NCBI RefSeq assembly: GCF_029892845.1
Contig: NZ_JARXVT010000007.1
Location: forward strand, 1 to 64,000
Source of the DNA: Aurantimicrobium minutum
Lineage (GTDB): Bacteria; Actinomycetota; Actinomycetes; Actinomycetales; Microbacteriaceae
Direction: 5' to 3'
Length of the DNA stretch: 64,000 nt
The notes below the pieces were generated by a model that saw only the letters and a program-made list of their open reading frames with translations, had not been told where the DNA came from and did not search any database. A program made the position numbers and the translations under genes. The stretch's first letter is position 1. The number at the start of each line of letters is the position of its first letter. Positions 55,300-64,000 of the stretch are shown in pieces.

Positions 55300-56601
55300 C
55301 TAGCTTCTGACGAAGCGGGCAACCGCTTCCACGTGGTGCGTGTTCGGGAAGAGATCGAACGCACGCAGCTCTTCGAGCTGGTAGCCACGTTCTGCAAACA
55401 GTGCGACGTCGCGCGACAGTGCCACAGGGTCGCATGCAACATAAACCAGCTGCACTGGTGAGAGCTCAGCTAGAGAGTTCACGACGTCCTTGCCTGCACC
55501 TGCACGAGGTGGGTCGAGCACAATCGTGGCTGCGGCGTAACGTGCCTTCTCCACCGCGTTGAGATCACTGAGAACACTGGCCAAGTAGCGGTCCACACGT
55601 GCTGTGACAGCACGTACTCCGACCCATTCAGCCAAGTTATCCAGCGCATACTCAGTAGCCATTTCATCTGACTCAACCGAGGTCATCCGAGTGGTCGAAC
55701 CAAAGCGGTCACCGACGGCGGCAGCGAACAATCCGACGCCGCCATAGAGGTCATGGTTCGCAGCACGAGGGTCAAAGAGAGCTTCGTCAATGACAGAGCT
55801 CACGGCATCTGACAGTGTTGCCGCAGCATGACGGTGCACCTGCCAGAAACCACGCACGTCAACCTTGAAGGCACGCTTGCCCACCATTTCAGTAATGGGT
55901 TCAGGAGCGGGACGCTTCTTGTTCTTGCCGTTGTCAATGTTGCCGGCAATCGCACGAGCAGAGTCTCCGCTGGGGCCAACCAGGTCAATGAAATCAATGC
56001 CAGGGATGCGCTGACCAAACGGAGCTAGCTCAGCAATACGAGATGCTGCCAGCGGCAGGTCATCCACCTCAATGATGTTGTGACTGCGGGAAGCATAGGG
56101 GCCAACCTTGCCTTCAGCATCAACATGCAGGCGCACACGCGTGCGCCAACCTGTGCCCTGAGATTCGTTGTCGCCTTCGAGAGCTTCAACCTCGACACGG
56201 CGCTCAATCTTGCCCATCCGGGAAAGGGAATCTTCAAGAACGAAAGCTTTGAGGTCCCGCTGGGTGGCCAGCTTGATATGACCAAACTCTGCACCACCTG
56301 CCCGCTCGGCCGGATCGCGGGTCACACTGGCGGCAGACCAGATGTGTTCTTGACGGTCTGGCGATGCCTTGAGCACCTCAACAGTGTCGGCACGCCAGAA
56401 GCTTTTCTGGGATGCATCAGTGATGCGAGCCAGAACACGTTCGCCCGGAAGGGTGTCCGCAACAAAGATGACACGGCCGTCGTGACGTGCGACAAAAACA
56501 CCACCGTGAGCGACATTGGTAATGTCGAGCTCACAGAGTGTGCCCACAAACTCGGATCCTCGAGAGGTGGATGCATTTCGTTGTGTTTTTGCCTGAGCCA
56601 T
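55300..56601 (-). CDS. TrmA/RlmD-family class I RNA (uracil-5)-methyltransferase
   Basis: A 433-residue SAM-dependent RNA methyltransferase. A TRAM domain (about residues 15-75: FVGTLCELDITNVAHGGVFV) precedes the Rossmann fold. The motifs are DLYGGVGLFAAAVG near residue 300, TIVLDPPRAGAGKD near 365 and YVACDPVALSRDV (nucleophile Cys) near 396. It methylates C5 of uracil in rRNA or tRNA; the exact site is unknown. The [4Fe-4S] cysteine cluster of RumA is not obvious. The frame opens at 56634, but ATG 56601 begins MAQAKTQRN and avoids the divergent maf leader. Confidence 0.88.
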   Translation of the reverse strand: MAQAKTQRNASTSRGSEFVGTLCELDITNVAHGGVFVARHDGRVIFVADTLPGERVLARITDASQKSFWRADTVEVLKASPDRQEHIWSAASVTRDPAERAGGAEFGHIKLATQRDLKAFVLEDSLSRMGKIERRVEVEALEGDNESQGTGWRTRVRLHVDAEGKVGPYASRSHNIIEVDDLPLAASRIAELAPFGQRIPGIDFIDLVGPSGDSARAIAGNIDNGKNKKRPAPEPITEMVGKRAFKVDVRGFWQVHRHAAATLSDAVSSVIDEALFDPRAANHDLYGGVGLFAAAVGDRFGSTTRMTSVESDEMATEYALDNLAEWVGVRAVTARVDRYLASVLSDLNAVEKARYAAATIVLDPPRAGAGKDVVNSLAELSPVQLVYVACDPVALSRDVALFAERGYQLEELRAFDLFPNTHHVEAVARFVRS

Positions 56602-56634
56602 ACTTCGAGCTTTCCATATCTGAAAGGAGTGCAC

Positions 56635-57261
56635 GTGCGCTTCTACCTCGCTTCCACCTCACCCGCACGTTTGATGACCCTGCGCAGCTCGGGAATCGAA
56701 CCAGTGGTCGTGCCCAGCGAAGTGGATGAAGACGCCGCTGTTGCCGCTGCCGAGGCAGCTGCAGGCGGCGCTTTAGCTCCTGCTGAGATGGTGCAATTGC
56801 TTGCTCAAGCTAAAGCTGAAGCAGTTCTTTCTGCAGAGATTGATGGCTTGGTTCTCGGTGGTGACTCTGCTTTCGTGCTCGATGGCGTCACCTATGGCAA
56901 GCCACACACACCCGAGGTTGCTCTTGAGCGTTGGCACAAACAGCGTGGTCGCACCGGACAGTTGTATTCAGGCCACTGGATGATTGATCACCGTGGCGGG
57001 CAACTGAACTCTGCCGTGGGAGAAGTCACTGTTGCTGAGGTGACCTTCTCCTCCGATATCTCCGATGCTGAGCTCGAGGCCTATATTGCTTCTGGCGAAC
57101 CACTCAAAGTGGCAGGTGCTTTCACCATCGATTCGCTTGGTGCCGCCTTTATTGACCGCATCGAGGGAGACCCCTCAACCGTGGTCGGGGTCTCTGTTCC
57201 CGCACTTCGCCGCATGGCAGGCAAGTTGGACGTGTTCTGGCCTGAACTCTGGAACAAATAG
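56635..57261 (+). CDS. Maf-family nucleoside triphosphate pyrophosphatase
   Basis: A 208-residue protein with N-terminal LASTSPARLMTL (phosphate-binding Ser/Arg), GGDSAFVLDGVTYGKP (active Asp) and a conserved end FTIDSLGAAFI. Maf proteins hydrolyse non-canonical nucleotides such as dTTP/UTP analogues or m7GTP, cleaning the pool. The frame stays open to 56080 through the opposite methyltransferase gene, which is a codon-bias artefact; GTG 56635 has AAAGGAG 5 nt upstream. It sits between acc genes, as in Mycobacterium (Rv3282). Confidence 0.9.
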   Translation: MRFYLASTSPARLMTLRSSGIEPVVVPSEVDEDAAVAAAEAAAGGALAPAEMVQLLAQAKAEAVLSAEIDGLVLGGDSAFVLDGVTYGKPHTPEVALERWHKQRGRTGQLYSGHWMIDHRGGQLNSAVGEVTVAEVTFSSDISDAELEAYIASGEPLKVAGAFTIDSLGAAFIDRIEGDPSTVVGVSVPALRRMAGKLDVFWPELWNK

Positions 57262-57334
57262 TCGTTGTAGGCATCGTTCACGACTCGCGGACTTTTTTGT
57301 CGTAGATGCCCAACTGAACAGCCCCTCCGCTTAC

Positions 57335-57340
57335 TAGGCT
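57335..57340 (+). promoter_or_regulatory. Leaderless -10 element of accA3
   Basis: TAGGCT ends 7 nt before the ATG at 57348; no Shine-Dalgarno is present. Confidence 0.5.
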
Positions 57341-57347
57341 GGGGACT

Positions 57348-59123
57348 ATGTCCCGCATTACAAAGGTCCTCATTGCGAACCGTGGCGAGATCGCCGTTCG
57401 CATCATTCGTGCAGCACGTGACTATGGAATTGGTTCCGTCGCCGTCTATGCCGACCAAGACATTAACTCTCTCCACGCGAAGCTCGCTGACGAGGCTTAC
57501 GCCCTCAACGGCACCACCAGTGCCGAGACCTATCTTGTTATCGACAAGATCCTTGCTGTTGCCCGCAAGTCAGGCGCTAACGCGGTTCACCCCGGTTATG
57601 GCTTCCTCGCTGAGAACGCTGACTTTGCTCGCAAGGTGCAGGCTGCTGGTCTGATCTGGATTGGCCCCAGCCCCGAAGCTATCGAACAGCTCGGTGACAA
57701 GGTTTCGGCCCGTCACGTGGCTGAGAAGGTGGGCGCACCACTTGCTCCCGGAACCATCAACCCGGTATCTGGCGCTGAAGAAGTTCTCGACTTCGTCGAT
57801 ATCCACGGACTCCCCGTTGCCATCAAGGCAGCTTTCGGTGGCGGTGGCCGCGGCCTCAAGGTTGCACGTAACCGTGAAGAAGTAGCGGAACTCTTTGAAT
57901 CCGCAACCCGTGAAGCCATCGCAGCCTTTGGCCGCGGAGAATGCTTCGTGGAGAAGTACTTGGACGAGCCTCGTCACGTGGAGACCCAGTGCCTGGCTGA
58001 CTCACACGGCAATGTAGTTGTGGTTTCTACTCGTGACTGCTCGCTTCAGCGTCGTCACCAGAAGCTGGTTGAAGAAGCTCCGGCGCCCTTCCTCACCGAA
58101 GCACAGACCACTGAGCTCTACCGCGCCTCGAAGGCCATCCTCAAAGAGGTTGGCTACTTGGGCGCTGGCACCTGTGAGTTCCTCATCGGCAAGGACGGCA
58201 CTGTTTCCTTCCTCGAAGTGAACACTCGTCTTCAGGTTGAGCACCCCGTCTCTGAAGAAGTCACAGGTATTGACCTCGTTCGCGAGCAGTTCCGCATCGC
58301 TGAAGGCGGCGTGCTGGATTATCCAGACCCGAAAGTCACCGGTCACTCCTTCGAATTCCGTATCAACGGTGAAGATGGTGGAAGAGGATTCCTCCCCGCA
58401 CCAGGACCTGTTCATGTCTTCCGTGCACCAGGCGGCCCTGGCGTTCGAGTGGACTCGGGTGTCACCGCAGGTGATGTCATCTCTGGCTCGTTCGACTCTC
58501 TGCTTGCCAAGCTGATCGTGACCGGTGCCACTCGTGAAGAAGCACTTGAGCGTTCACGCCGCGCTCTGGACGAATTTGAGGTTGCCGGTCTCCCCACCGT
58601 GCTTCCCTTCCACCGCAAGATTGTGCGCGATCCTGCATTTGCTCCTGAAGGTGACAAGCCCTTCACTATCTACACCCGCTGGATTGAGACCGAGTTTGTC
58701 AACGACATCGAGCCCTGGAGCGGTGAAGCTGAGGAAACCCCCACTGCGGCAAAGCGTCAGCACGTCACCATCGAGGTTGACGAGCGACGCATCGAAGTAT
58801 CCCTCCCCTCCAAGCTTCTTCGTGCGAATAGTGCTGACCTCGCAACTCAGGGCCCTGCACCTGTGCGCAAGGTCGCGTCCCACGCTGTGGGGGGCGCCGG
58901 CGGCGCAACCGTCAAGGCTCCGATGCAGGCAACCGTGGTCAAGATTGCTGTTGAAGAAGGCCAGAAGGTCGTCAAGGGTGATCTGATCCTGGTCCTTGAA
59001 GCCATGAAGATGGAACAGCCTGTCGAAGCACACAAGGACGGCGTTATTTCTGGCATCAATGCCGAGGTTGGCCAGACGGTCTCCAACGGTCACGTTCTGC
59101 TGAACATCGACGACGCTGAATAA
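57348..59123 (+). CDS. Acyl-CoA carboxylase biotin carboxylase/carrier subunit (AccA3/BccA)
   Basis: A 591-residue two-domain protein. The biotin carboxylase (about 1-450) has the ATP-grasp motifs [48 protein letters not shown] and [17 protein letters not shown]. The C-terminal carrier (about 515-591) has the biotinyl lysine in [14 protein letters not shown]. It serves several AccD partners. It is separate from accD-accE but in the same neighbourhood. A strong terminator follows. Confidence 0.96.
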   Translation: MSRITKVLIANRGEIAVRIIRAARDYGIGSVAVYADQDINSLHAKLADEAYALNGTTSAETYLVIDKILAVARKSGANAVHPGYGFLAENADFARKVQAAGLIWIGPSPEAIEQLGDKVSARHVAEKVGAPLAPGTINPVSGAEEVLDFVDIHGLPVAIKAAFGGGGRGLKVARNREEVAELFESATREAIAAFGRGECFVEKYLDEPRHVETQCLADSHGNVVVVSTRDCSLQRRHQKLVEEAPAPFLTEAQTTELYRASKAILKEVGYLGAGTCEFLIGKDGTVSFLEVNTRLQVEHPVSEEVTGIDLVREQFRIAEGGVLDYPDPKVTGHSFEFRINGEDGGRGFLPAPGPVHVFRAPGGPGVRVDSGVTAGDVISGSFDSLLAKLIVTGATREEALERSRRALDEFEVAGLPTVLPFHRKIVRDPAFAPEGDKPFTIYTRWIETEFVNDIEPWSGEAEETPTAAKRQHVTIEVDERRIEVSLPSKLLRANSADLATQGPAPVRKVASHAVGGAGGATVKAPMQATVVKIAVEEGQKVVKGDLILVLEAMKMEQPVEAHKDGVISGINAEVGQTVSNGHVLLNIDDAE

Positions 59124-59136
59124 CTTCTAGTTCAAC

Positions 59137-59169
59137 AAGAAGGCCCGCTGAAAATCAGCGGGCCTTCTT
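59137..59169. terminator. Strong bidirectional terminator
   Basis: AAGAAGGCCCGCTGA (59137-59151) pairs perfectly over 15 bp with TCAGCGGGCCTTCTT (59155-59169), loop AAA. It separates accA3 from the convergent lpdA gene. Confidence 0.9.
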
Positions 59170-59187
59170 CGATTAAGTATCTTGTTC

Positions 59188-60624
59188 TTACTTGTGCTCC
59201 ACCGCGTGCAGGGCACGAGCTGCATCCACGATGCTTCCTGAGATGGAGGGGTAGATAGCAAAACTCTTTGCCACATCATCCACAGTCAGGCGGTGCTCAA
59301 CTGCGAGTGCGAGCGGGAAGATCAGCTCTGATGCACGAGGCGCCACGATGACGCCGCCGATCACGGTGCGCGAGGTTGTGGTGGTGATGAGCTTGACGAA
59401 ACCATCTCGAATACCCTGCATTTTGGCGCGAGGGTTAGAGGTCAAAGGAAGCTTGAAAACTGTTCCACGGATGATGCCTGCTTCAATCTCTGCTTGGCTC
59501 CACCCCACTGAGGCAACCTCAGGTTGCGTGAAGATATTCGCTGCCACGTTGCGCTCGTCGAACGGAGTTACCGCGTCACCGAGTGCGTGGAAGGCCGCAG
59601 TGCGACCTTGCATCATGGCTACAGAAGCAAGGGGCAGCGCTGCCGAGCAATCGCCCACACCATAAATGTTAGGTACAGACGAGCGGGCAACACGGTTGAC
59701 CACGATGCGCCCTGCGTCATCGAGTTCCACGCCAGCTTCTTCGAGTCCAAGTCCCTTGGTGTTGGGAATAGAACCAACAGCAATGAGACAGTGGCTGCCT
59801 TCAACTGTCTGGCCATCAGCCAGGGTGACCTTGACGCCAGTGTCGGTGCGCTCCACCTTTTCCATGCGGGCCTTGGACATCAAGGTCATACCACGGCGGA
59901 TGAAAACTTCTTCCAGCACAGCTGCGGCATCCGCATCTTCACCGGGAAGAACGGTGTCACGGCTGGAAACCAGCGTGACCTTAGAACCCAGCGAAGAATA
60001 TGCCGAAGCAAACTCAGCACCGGTCACACCCGAACCGACCACGATCATGTGTTCAGGGAGCTCGGTGAGGTTATACAGCTGAGTCCAGGTGAGAATGCGC
60101 TCACCATCTGGCTTAGCGGTCTCTAACACTCGTGGGCTTGCACCGACGGAGACGATGATGGTGTCTGCTTCGATGCGGTCGAAGTCGGTTCCGTTTGGAC
60201 CAGTGGAGGCAATCACGGCGTGGGTGCCATCCAGGCGGCCGTGGCCTGGGATGAATTTCACACCCGCCTTTTTGAGGGTTTGTTGCATGTCCTCAGAAGT
60301 GTCACGAGCTAAACCCAAGAGACGCTTGTTGACGGTGGCCATGTTGATGGTGATCTCAGGCTTGCGTGGCTTGTTGTCATCACCCTTGACGGAGAACTGA
60401 ACACCCAATTCGTCAGAACGTCCCAGGGTGGAGGTGAATTCAGCTGTCGCAATGAGGGTTTTGGAAGGAACAACATCGGTGAGCACGGCAGAGCCGCCCA
60501 CACCTGAGCGCTCAATCAGAGTTACTTCTGCTCCGAGCTGGGCTGCTGCCAGTGCTGCTTCGTAGCCACCGGGGCCACCCCCCAAAATTGCAATGCGCTG
60601 CTTGCGTTCAAACTCAAAAGCCAT
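59188..60624 (-). CDS. lpdA: NAD(P)H-quinone dehydrogenase LpdA
   Basis: A 478-residue flavoprotein of the pyridine nucleotide-disulfide reductase family. The FAD motif GGGPGGYEAALAAAQLGAEV is at residues 15-34, and NAD and dimer domains follow normally (VVGSGVTGAEFASAYSSLGS; IYGVGDCSAALPLASVAMMQ). The redox-active cysteine pair is absent: the corresponding segment reads GVGGSAVLTDVVPSK. This is the Rv3303c-type LpdA, a quinone reductase and not an E3 lipoamide dehydrogenase. It is divergent from the purine phosphorylase gene. Confidence 0.93.
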   Translation of the reverse strand: MAFEFERKQRIAILGGGPGGYEAALAAAQLGAEVTLIERSGVGGSAVLTDVVPSKTLIATAEFTSTLGRSDELGVQFSVKGDDNKPRKPEITINMATVNKRLLGLARDTSEDMQQTLKKAGVKFIPGHGRLDGTHAVIASTGPNGTDFDRIEADTIIVSVGASPRVLETAKPDGERILTWTQLYNLTELPEHMIVVGSGVTGAEFASAYSSLGSKVTLVSSRDTVLPGEDADAAAVLEEVFIRRGMTLMSKARMEKVERTDTGVKVTLADGQTVEGSHCLIAVGSIPNTKGLGLEEAGVELDDAGRIVVNRVARSSVPNIYGVGDCSAALPLASVAMMQGRTAAFHALGDAVTPFDERNVAANIFTQPEVASVGWSQAEIEAGIIRGTVFKLPLTSNPRAKMQGIRDGFVKLITTTTSRTVIGGVIVAPRASELIFPLALAVEHRLTVDDVAKSFAIYPSISGSIVDAARALHAVEHK

Positions 60625-60651
60625 GTCCTTATTCTCGCACTACGTGAGCAA

Positions 60652-60657
60652 TAGGCT
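60652..60657 (+). promoter_or_regulatory. Leaderless -10 element of the purine phosphorylase gene
   Basis: TAGGCT ends exactly 6 nt before the ATG at 60664. Confidence 0.55.
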
Positions 60658-60663
60658 GGGCGT

Positions 60664-61518
60664 ATGTCGAACGCAGGTGAGTGGGGTTTCAACCCACTGG
60701 AAGACCCTTCCCAAGATCCTGCCGAAATAGCGAAGCAAGCTGCGTTTGAAATTGCCGTTGCTACGGGCATAGGCCACCACGATATTGCGCTGACTCTCGG
60801 TTCTGGCTGGGGCGCCGTGGTGGACATGATTGGCAAGACCACCGAGGAAATCCCTGCTGAAGAAATCACGGGATTCAGCACCTCCGGAGTTCCGGGCCAC
60901 CTGGGCACGATTCGCAGTGTCATTCTTCCGAGTAACAAGCGCCTCTTGGTTATTGGTGCCCGCACGCACCTTTATGAAGGTGGGGGTGCTCCCGGTTTTG
61001 TTCGCCGCGTGGTGCACAGCGTCCGCACTGCGTCAGCAGCGGGCGCGAAGACAATGGTCCTCACCCACGGTGCGGGGGGAATTCGCCCTGCGTGGCAGCC
61101 AGGAACTCCCGTGCTGATCAAGGATCACCTCAATCTCACAGGCACCACACCTATTGAAGGTGCGACATTCATAGACATGACGAATGTCTACACGCCTGCA
61201 CTGCGCCAGCTCGCCAAGAGTGTGGATCCTTCACTCGGTGAAGGGGTTCTGGCCCAAGTGCCTGGTCCGCAATATGAGACCCCGGCAGAGGTGCAGATGC
61301 TGCGCGGTCAAGGTGCCGACATGGTGGGCATGTCTGTTGCGTTAGAGGCGATGGCTGCCCGGCAAGCAGGAATGGATGTCTTAGGGCTCTCTCTTATTAC
61401 CAACCAGGCAGCAGGTATCTCACCGACTCCCCTGTCACACAAAGAAGTTCTTGATGCAGGCGCGAAGGCAGAGCCTCGCGTGAGTGCACTACTGGCGAAG
61501 ATCCTCGAGCAGATCTAG
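60664..61518 (+). CDS. punA: Purine-nucleoside phosphorylase
   Basis: A 284-residue trimeric type PNP (class II). LGSGWGAVVDMIGK is the phosphate-binding loop, ARTHLYEGGG and VLTHGAGGIRPAWQPG are substrate loops, and GMSVALEAMAARQAGMDVLG carries the purine site Glu/Met. It splits inosine, guanosine and deoxy forms. Convergent with add, with which it forms a purine salvage pair. In Mycobacterium, deoD lies near add as well. It begins with a leaderless start at ATG 60664. Confidence 0.94.
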   Translation: MSNAGEWGFNPLEDPSQDPAEIAKQAAFEIAVATGIGHHDIALTLGSGWGAVVDMIGKTTEEIPAEEITGFSTSGVPGHLGTIRSVILPSNKRLLVIGARTHLYEGGGAPGFVRRVVHSVRTASAAGAKTMVLTHGAGGIRPAWQPGTPVLIKDHLNLTGTTPIEGATFIDMTNVYTPALRQLAKSVDPSLGEGVLAQVPGPQYETPAEVQMLRGQGADMVGMSVALEAMAARQAGMDVLGLSLITNQAAGISPTPLSHKEVLDAGAKAEPRVSALLAKILEQI

Positions 61519-62640
61519 TTAACGAGCGAGCTGAACAGCTTCAACGAAGCCATCCGTGATGACATCGGCGAGAGCTTCGCGGTCTTCGAGTGGAAGGAAC
61601 GCAGACGCTGCCGCATTCTGCTGGAATGTTTCAAGGTCAGCCAGGCCATAAGCGAATGCGTCTGCCACCAACCACAGTTCTCGAGACAGAGAAGTTCCAC
61701 TCTGGAGGCGGTTGTCCGAGTTCACTGTGACGGTCATGCCCAGTTGATAGAGCAAATCGAAGGGGTGATCCATGATGTCGTCACCCCAGGCAGCAATAGC
61801 GCCGGTCTGCAGGTTCGAAGAAGGCGAAAGCTCTAACGTGATGCCACGGTCCTTCACCCACTGCGAGAGCACCCCGAGGGAGACGAAGGTCGCATTGGCA
61901 TCGGAACCATCAATGCTGATGTCCTCTGCCAAGCGCACACCGTGACCAAGACGCAGTGCGCGACCGTCATAGATAGCGCTTTCGATGCTGGCAATGCCGT
62001 CAGCTTCACCTGCGTGAATGGTGACGGGGAAGTATTCGCTGGCGAGGTAGTCAAACGCGGCCTGGTGCTTCGAAGCAGGGAAGCCCAGCTCAGCACCAGC
62101 TATATCGAAACCCACAACGCCGTTGTCACGGTGACGAACTGCCAGCTGAGCAATCTCGAGACTGCGGTCAGCGTGACGCATCGCCGTGATGAGCTGACCA
62201 ATGCGGATGGTCTTGCCCTGTGCTGCGGCATCTTCGATGCCCTGCTCAATTCCTTCTTGGACGTATTCGACGACCTGATCAAGAGTCAGTCCCTTGGTGA
62301 GGTGCTGTTCTGGTGCCCAGCGCAGCTCGCCATAGATCACGCCGTCGTTGGCGAGGTCGATGACCGACTCGCGGGCAACGCGGGTGAGGCCTTCACGGGT
62401 CTGCATCACAGCACAGGTCAGATCAAAGGTCTTCAAGTATTCAACAAGAGAACCCGAGTTGGAATGGTCCGCAAACCACTGACCGAGTCCCTCAGCATCC
62501 AGGACTGGAAGTTCAATGCCTTCTGCTTCAGCGAGTTCAATGATGGTGGCAGGACGCAGGCTGCCATCAAGGTGATCGTGAAGAGAAATCTTGGGAAGTT
62601 TGCGGACATCGACACCGTCGAGGATGAATTCAGAAGACAT
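61519..62640 (-). CDS. add: Adenosine deaminase
   Basis: A 373-residue zinc amidohydrolase. SLHDHLDGSLRP (HxH zinc site) near residue 20, TIHAGEADG near 207, HGVRLAEDI near 233 and VNSDNRLQSGTSLSRE (SDN, catalytic Asp) near 307. It deaminates adenosine or deoxyadenosine to inosine for the purine phosphorylase. It lies 30 bp downstream of manC on the same strand, probably in one operon. The stop abuts the convergent punA stop. Adenosine from ahcY is a likely substrate source. Confidence 0.95.
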   Translation of the reverse strand: MSSEFILDGVDVRKLPKISLHDHLDGSLRPATIIELAEAEGIELPVLDAEGLGQWFADHSNSGSLVEYLKTFDLTCAVMQTREGLTRVARESVIDLANDGVIYGELRWAPEQHLTKGLTLDQVVEYVQEGIEQGIEDAAAQGKTIRIGQLITAMRHADRSLEIAQLAVRHRDNGVVGFDIAGAELGFPASKHQAAFDYLASEYFPVTIHAGEADGIASIESAIYDGRALRLGHGVRLAEDISIDGSDANATFVSLGVLSQWVKDRGITLELSPSSNLQTGAIAAWGDDIMDHPFDLLYQLGMTVTVNSDNRLQSGTSLSRELWLVADAFAYGLADLETFQQNAAASAFLPLEDREALADVITDGFVEAVQLAR

Positions 62641-62670
62641 GTTGAGCTTTCGAGTTGGGTTGGAAGAAAT

Positions 62671-63795
62671 TTAGAGAACGTCGTCGCGACCAGAGATGCG
62701 CAGAGCATCTACGACTGACTTCACCTTCTGCGCATTGGCAGTGGTGGTCACCAGAAGAGCATCAGGAGTGTCCACAACAACAATGTCTTTCACCCCGACG
62801 AGGGCGATGGTGCGACCGGTGTCGGTGATGAGGATTCCAGAAGATGCATCCGAGAGAACGCGTGCGCCCTCACCCAAGATAGCGAGGTCCTTTTTGTAAC
62901 CAGAGGAGTGCAGCTTCGCAATAGAAGCAAAGTCCCCCACGTCATCCCAGTCGAACTCACCAGGGATCACAACAAGCTTGCCGGCGGCAGCGGCAGGCTC
63001 TGCAACGGCGTAGTCGATAGCGATCTTCTTCAGTGTCGGCCAAATCTTGTCCACGGCAGGACCACGCTTGGCGTGGTCATCCCACACCTCAGCGAGCGCA
63101 AGCACGCCTGCGTGCAGTTCAGGCTGGGTCTTGGCCAGTTCCTCCAGAAGGACTGATGCCTTGGTGATGAACATGCCGGCGTTCCAGAGGTAGTCGCCGC
63201 TTTCGACGTATTCCTCAGCGGTGTGAGCGTTGGGTTTTTCCACGAACGAATCCACCTTGAGCGCGGATGGAGCACCTGCCAGCTCGGTTTCTTCCGTTGC
63301 GTGGATGTAACCAAAACCAATGGCGGGTTCGGTGGGAACGATTCCGATGGTGGCAATGAAGCCGGCGCGGGCTGCTTCGACAGCCTCGGCGACGGCCATA
63401 TTGAAGAAGCGGTTTCCCTTAATCACGTGATCAGCAGCAAAGGAACCGATGATGACGCCGGGTTCACGCTTTTCCAAAATGGCAGCAGCTAAACCAATGG
63501 CAGCTGAGGAGTCACGGGGCTCACTTTCCAGCACTACGTTGAGATCTGCGAGTTCGGGGAGTTGTTCTTCCACTGCTGCGCGGTGGGCACGGCCGGTGAC
63601 AACCATGACGCGCTGCTCTCCCGCGAGGGGCGCCAAACGGTCCCAGGTGTCCTTGAGCAAAGAACTGCCGGAACCAGTGAGGTCATGCAAGAACTTAGGG
63701 GCGTCTGCACGAGACAAAGGCCAGAGGCGGGAGCCTATTCCACCGGCTGGAATAACCGCGTAGAAGTCGGTCAGGGGCGTCGTTAGTCGTGCCAT
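62671..63795 (-). CDS. manC: Mannose-1-phosphate guanylyltransferase
   Basis: A 374-residue nucleotidyltransferase without the phosphomannose isomerase domain. PAGGIGSRLWPLSRADAPK is the GTP-binding signature (residues about 16-34), VVTGRAHRAAVEEQL and GSFAADHVIKGNRFF follow, and GEFDWDDVGDFASI is the sugar site. It makes GDP-mannose for polyprenyl-phosphomannose and mannosyltransferases. It completes the ManA-ManB-ManC route in this window. The -10 box TAGTCT is 6 nt upstream of ATG. Upstream is divergent sdhC. Confidence 0.93.
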   Translation of the reverse strand: MARLTTPLTDFYAVIPAGGIGSRLWPLSRADAPKFLHDLTGSGSSLLKDTWDRLAPLAGEQRVMVVTGRAHRAAVEEQLPELADLNVVLESEPRDSSAAIGLAAAILEKREPGVIIGSFAADHVIKGNRFFNMAVAEAVEAARAGFIATIGIVPTEPAIGFGYIHATEETELAGAPSALKVDSFVEKPNAHTAEEYVESGDYLWNAGMFITKASVLLEELAKTQPELHAGVLALAEVWDDHAKRGPAVDKIWPTLKKIAIDYAVAEPAAAAGKLVVIPGEFDWDDVGDFASIAKLHSSGYKKDLAILGEGARVLSDASSGILITDTGRTIALVGVKDIVVVDTPDALLVTTTANAQKVKSVVDALRISGRDDVL

Positions 63796-63801
63796 AACAC
63801 C

Positions 63802-63807
63802 AGACTA
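63802..63807 (-). promoter_or_regulatory. Leaderless -10 element of manC
   Basis: On the minus strand TAGTCT (63807-63802) ends exactly 6 nt before the ATG at 63795. Confidence 0.55.
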
Positions 63808-63858
63808 CTGGGCGTAAAGTTAGGACAAGTTATTGCCCACAACCAAGGAGGGTTGTTC

Positions 63859-64000
63859 GTGTCAGCTGTCACGGCACCACGCTCAGAAAAGAAGCCCCGT
63901 CCGGGCGGCACGCTTTACCGCGGCTACACCGGTATGTGGTCTTGGGTTCTGCACCGTATTACCGGTGTGGCCATCTTCTTCTTCCTGCTCGTCCACATTC
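63859..64000 (+). CDS. sdhC: Succinate dehydrogenase cytochrome b556 subunit, 5' part
   Basis: The window ends inside this gene. The first 47 codons encode a polar start, then GGTLYRGYTGMWSWVLHR and ITGVAIFFFLLVHI, the first membrane helix. The SWxxHRxTG segment, with the quinone-site Ser and Arg, is typical of SdhC. GTG start with AAGGAGGG about 8 nt upstream, a strong Shine-Dalgarno. sdhD, sdhA and sdhB are expected downstream. Divergent from manC. Confidence 0.88.
   Translation, partial: MSAVTAPRSEKKPRPGGTLYRGYTGMWSWVLHRITGVAIFFFLLVHI

Noticed and set aside
56080-56634. 185-codon N-terminal extension of maf
   Set aside because: It runs over the opposite RNA methyltransferase gene; GTG 56635 has AAAGGAG at ideal distance and the family N terminus.
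57260-57298. Terminator-like sequence after maf (AGTCGT...ACGACT then six T)
   Set aside because: The stem is 6 bp with a 14-nt loop and the T-run is 7 nt away from it; too weak to list.

Overview
The window comes from a Gram-positive actinobacterium, very probably a member of the Microbacteriaceae. The evidence is two WhiB regulators, the MtrA-MtrB-LpqB module, a SigR/RsrA-type zinc anti-sigma pair, PdtaS, Kgd (the multifunctional 2-oxoglutarate decarboxylase), an acyl-CoA carboxylase with an epsilon subunit, and an SdhC-type gene. The gene set and partial order (pdtaS, whiB1, sigH/rshA, aroA, rsgA, secA, hpf, comF, lpqB, mtrBA, sahH, manB, DUF3499, whiB2, manA, purEK, gtrA, birA, accD/accE, maf, accA3, lpdA, purine phosphorylase, add, sdh) recall the Rv3219-Rv3319 part of the Mycobacterium tuberculosis chromosome. 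Base composition is moderate, by eye mid-50s % G+C, which is low for the family and fits the small freshwater lineages (Aurantimicrobium, Rhodoluna, Aquiluna type). That genus-level guess is inference.

Layout. 0-4 kb: tail of an LGFP-repeat wall protein, then kgd. 4-8 kb: sigR-rsrA with an A+T-rich orphan gene, divergent from aroA-rsgA-galE. 9-12 kb: rhamnose genes rmlB and an rmlC-rmlD fusion, then a peroxiredoxin. 12-18 kb: whiB1, a lipoprotein, a GT87-like mannosyltransferase, nnrD and two CNNM/CorC membrane proteins. 18-19 kb: a HEPN/MNT-type pair. 19-24 kb: pdtaS, an esterase, an orphan CpaE/CpaB-like pair and a BldC-like regulator. 25-26 kb: a second possible toxin-antitoxin-like pair. 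26-37 kb: secA, short hpf, comF, lpqB-mtrB-mtrA, ahcY, manB. 37-53 kb: envelope polysaccharide genes (a giant GT2 membrane protein, manA, two O-antigen-ligase-like proteins, an LCP ligase, GtrA, a dolichol-phosphate-mannose-synthase-like enzyme) mixed with whiB2 and purEK. 53-64 kb: birA and the acyl-CoA carboxylase genes, an RNA methyltransferase, maf, lpdA, purine salvage (PNP, ADA), GDP-mannose pyrophosphorylase and the start of sdhC.

How the genes work together. Mannose activation (ManA, ManB, ManC), rhamnose synthesis (RmlB, RmlCD), galactose epimerisation (GalE), lipid-linked mannose transfer (Ppm-like enzyme, GtrA, GT87), polymer ligases and LCP form a cell-envelope glycopolymer supply and attachment set, with MtrAB-LpqB as an envelope-sensing circuit. 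AccA3-AccD-AccE with BirA makes the carboxylated acyl-CoAs.

Most striking non-coding signals: (1) at least nineteen start codons carry a TANNNT -10 hexamer exactly 6 or 7 nt upstream, the signature of leaderless transcription, including a 17-bp intergenic gap where two divergent -10 boxes are offset by one base; (2) a perfect GGGAAT-N18-GTT SigR-type autoregulatory promoter lying inside the start of aroA; (3) a palindrome directly upstream of the HEPN/MNT pair. I found no tRNA, rRNA, insertion sequence, CRISPR array or replication origin, and no gene-free stretch longer than about 185 bases.
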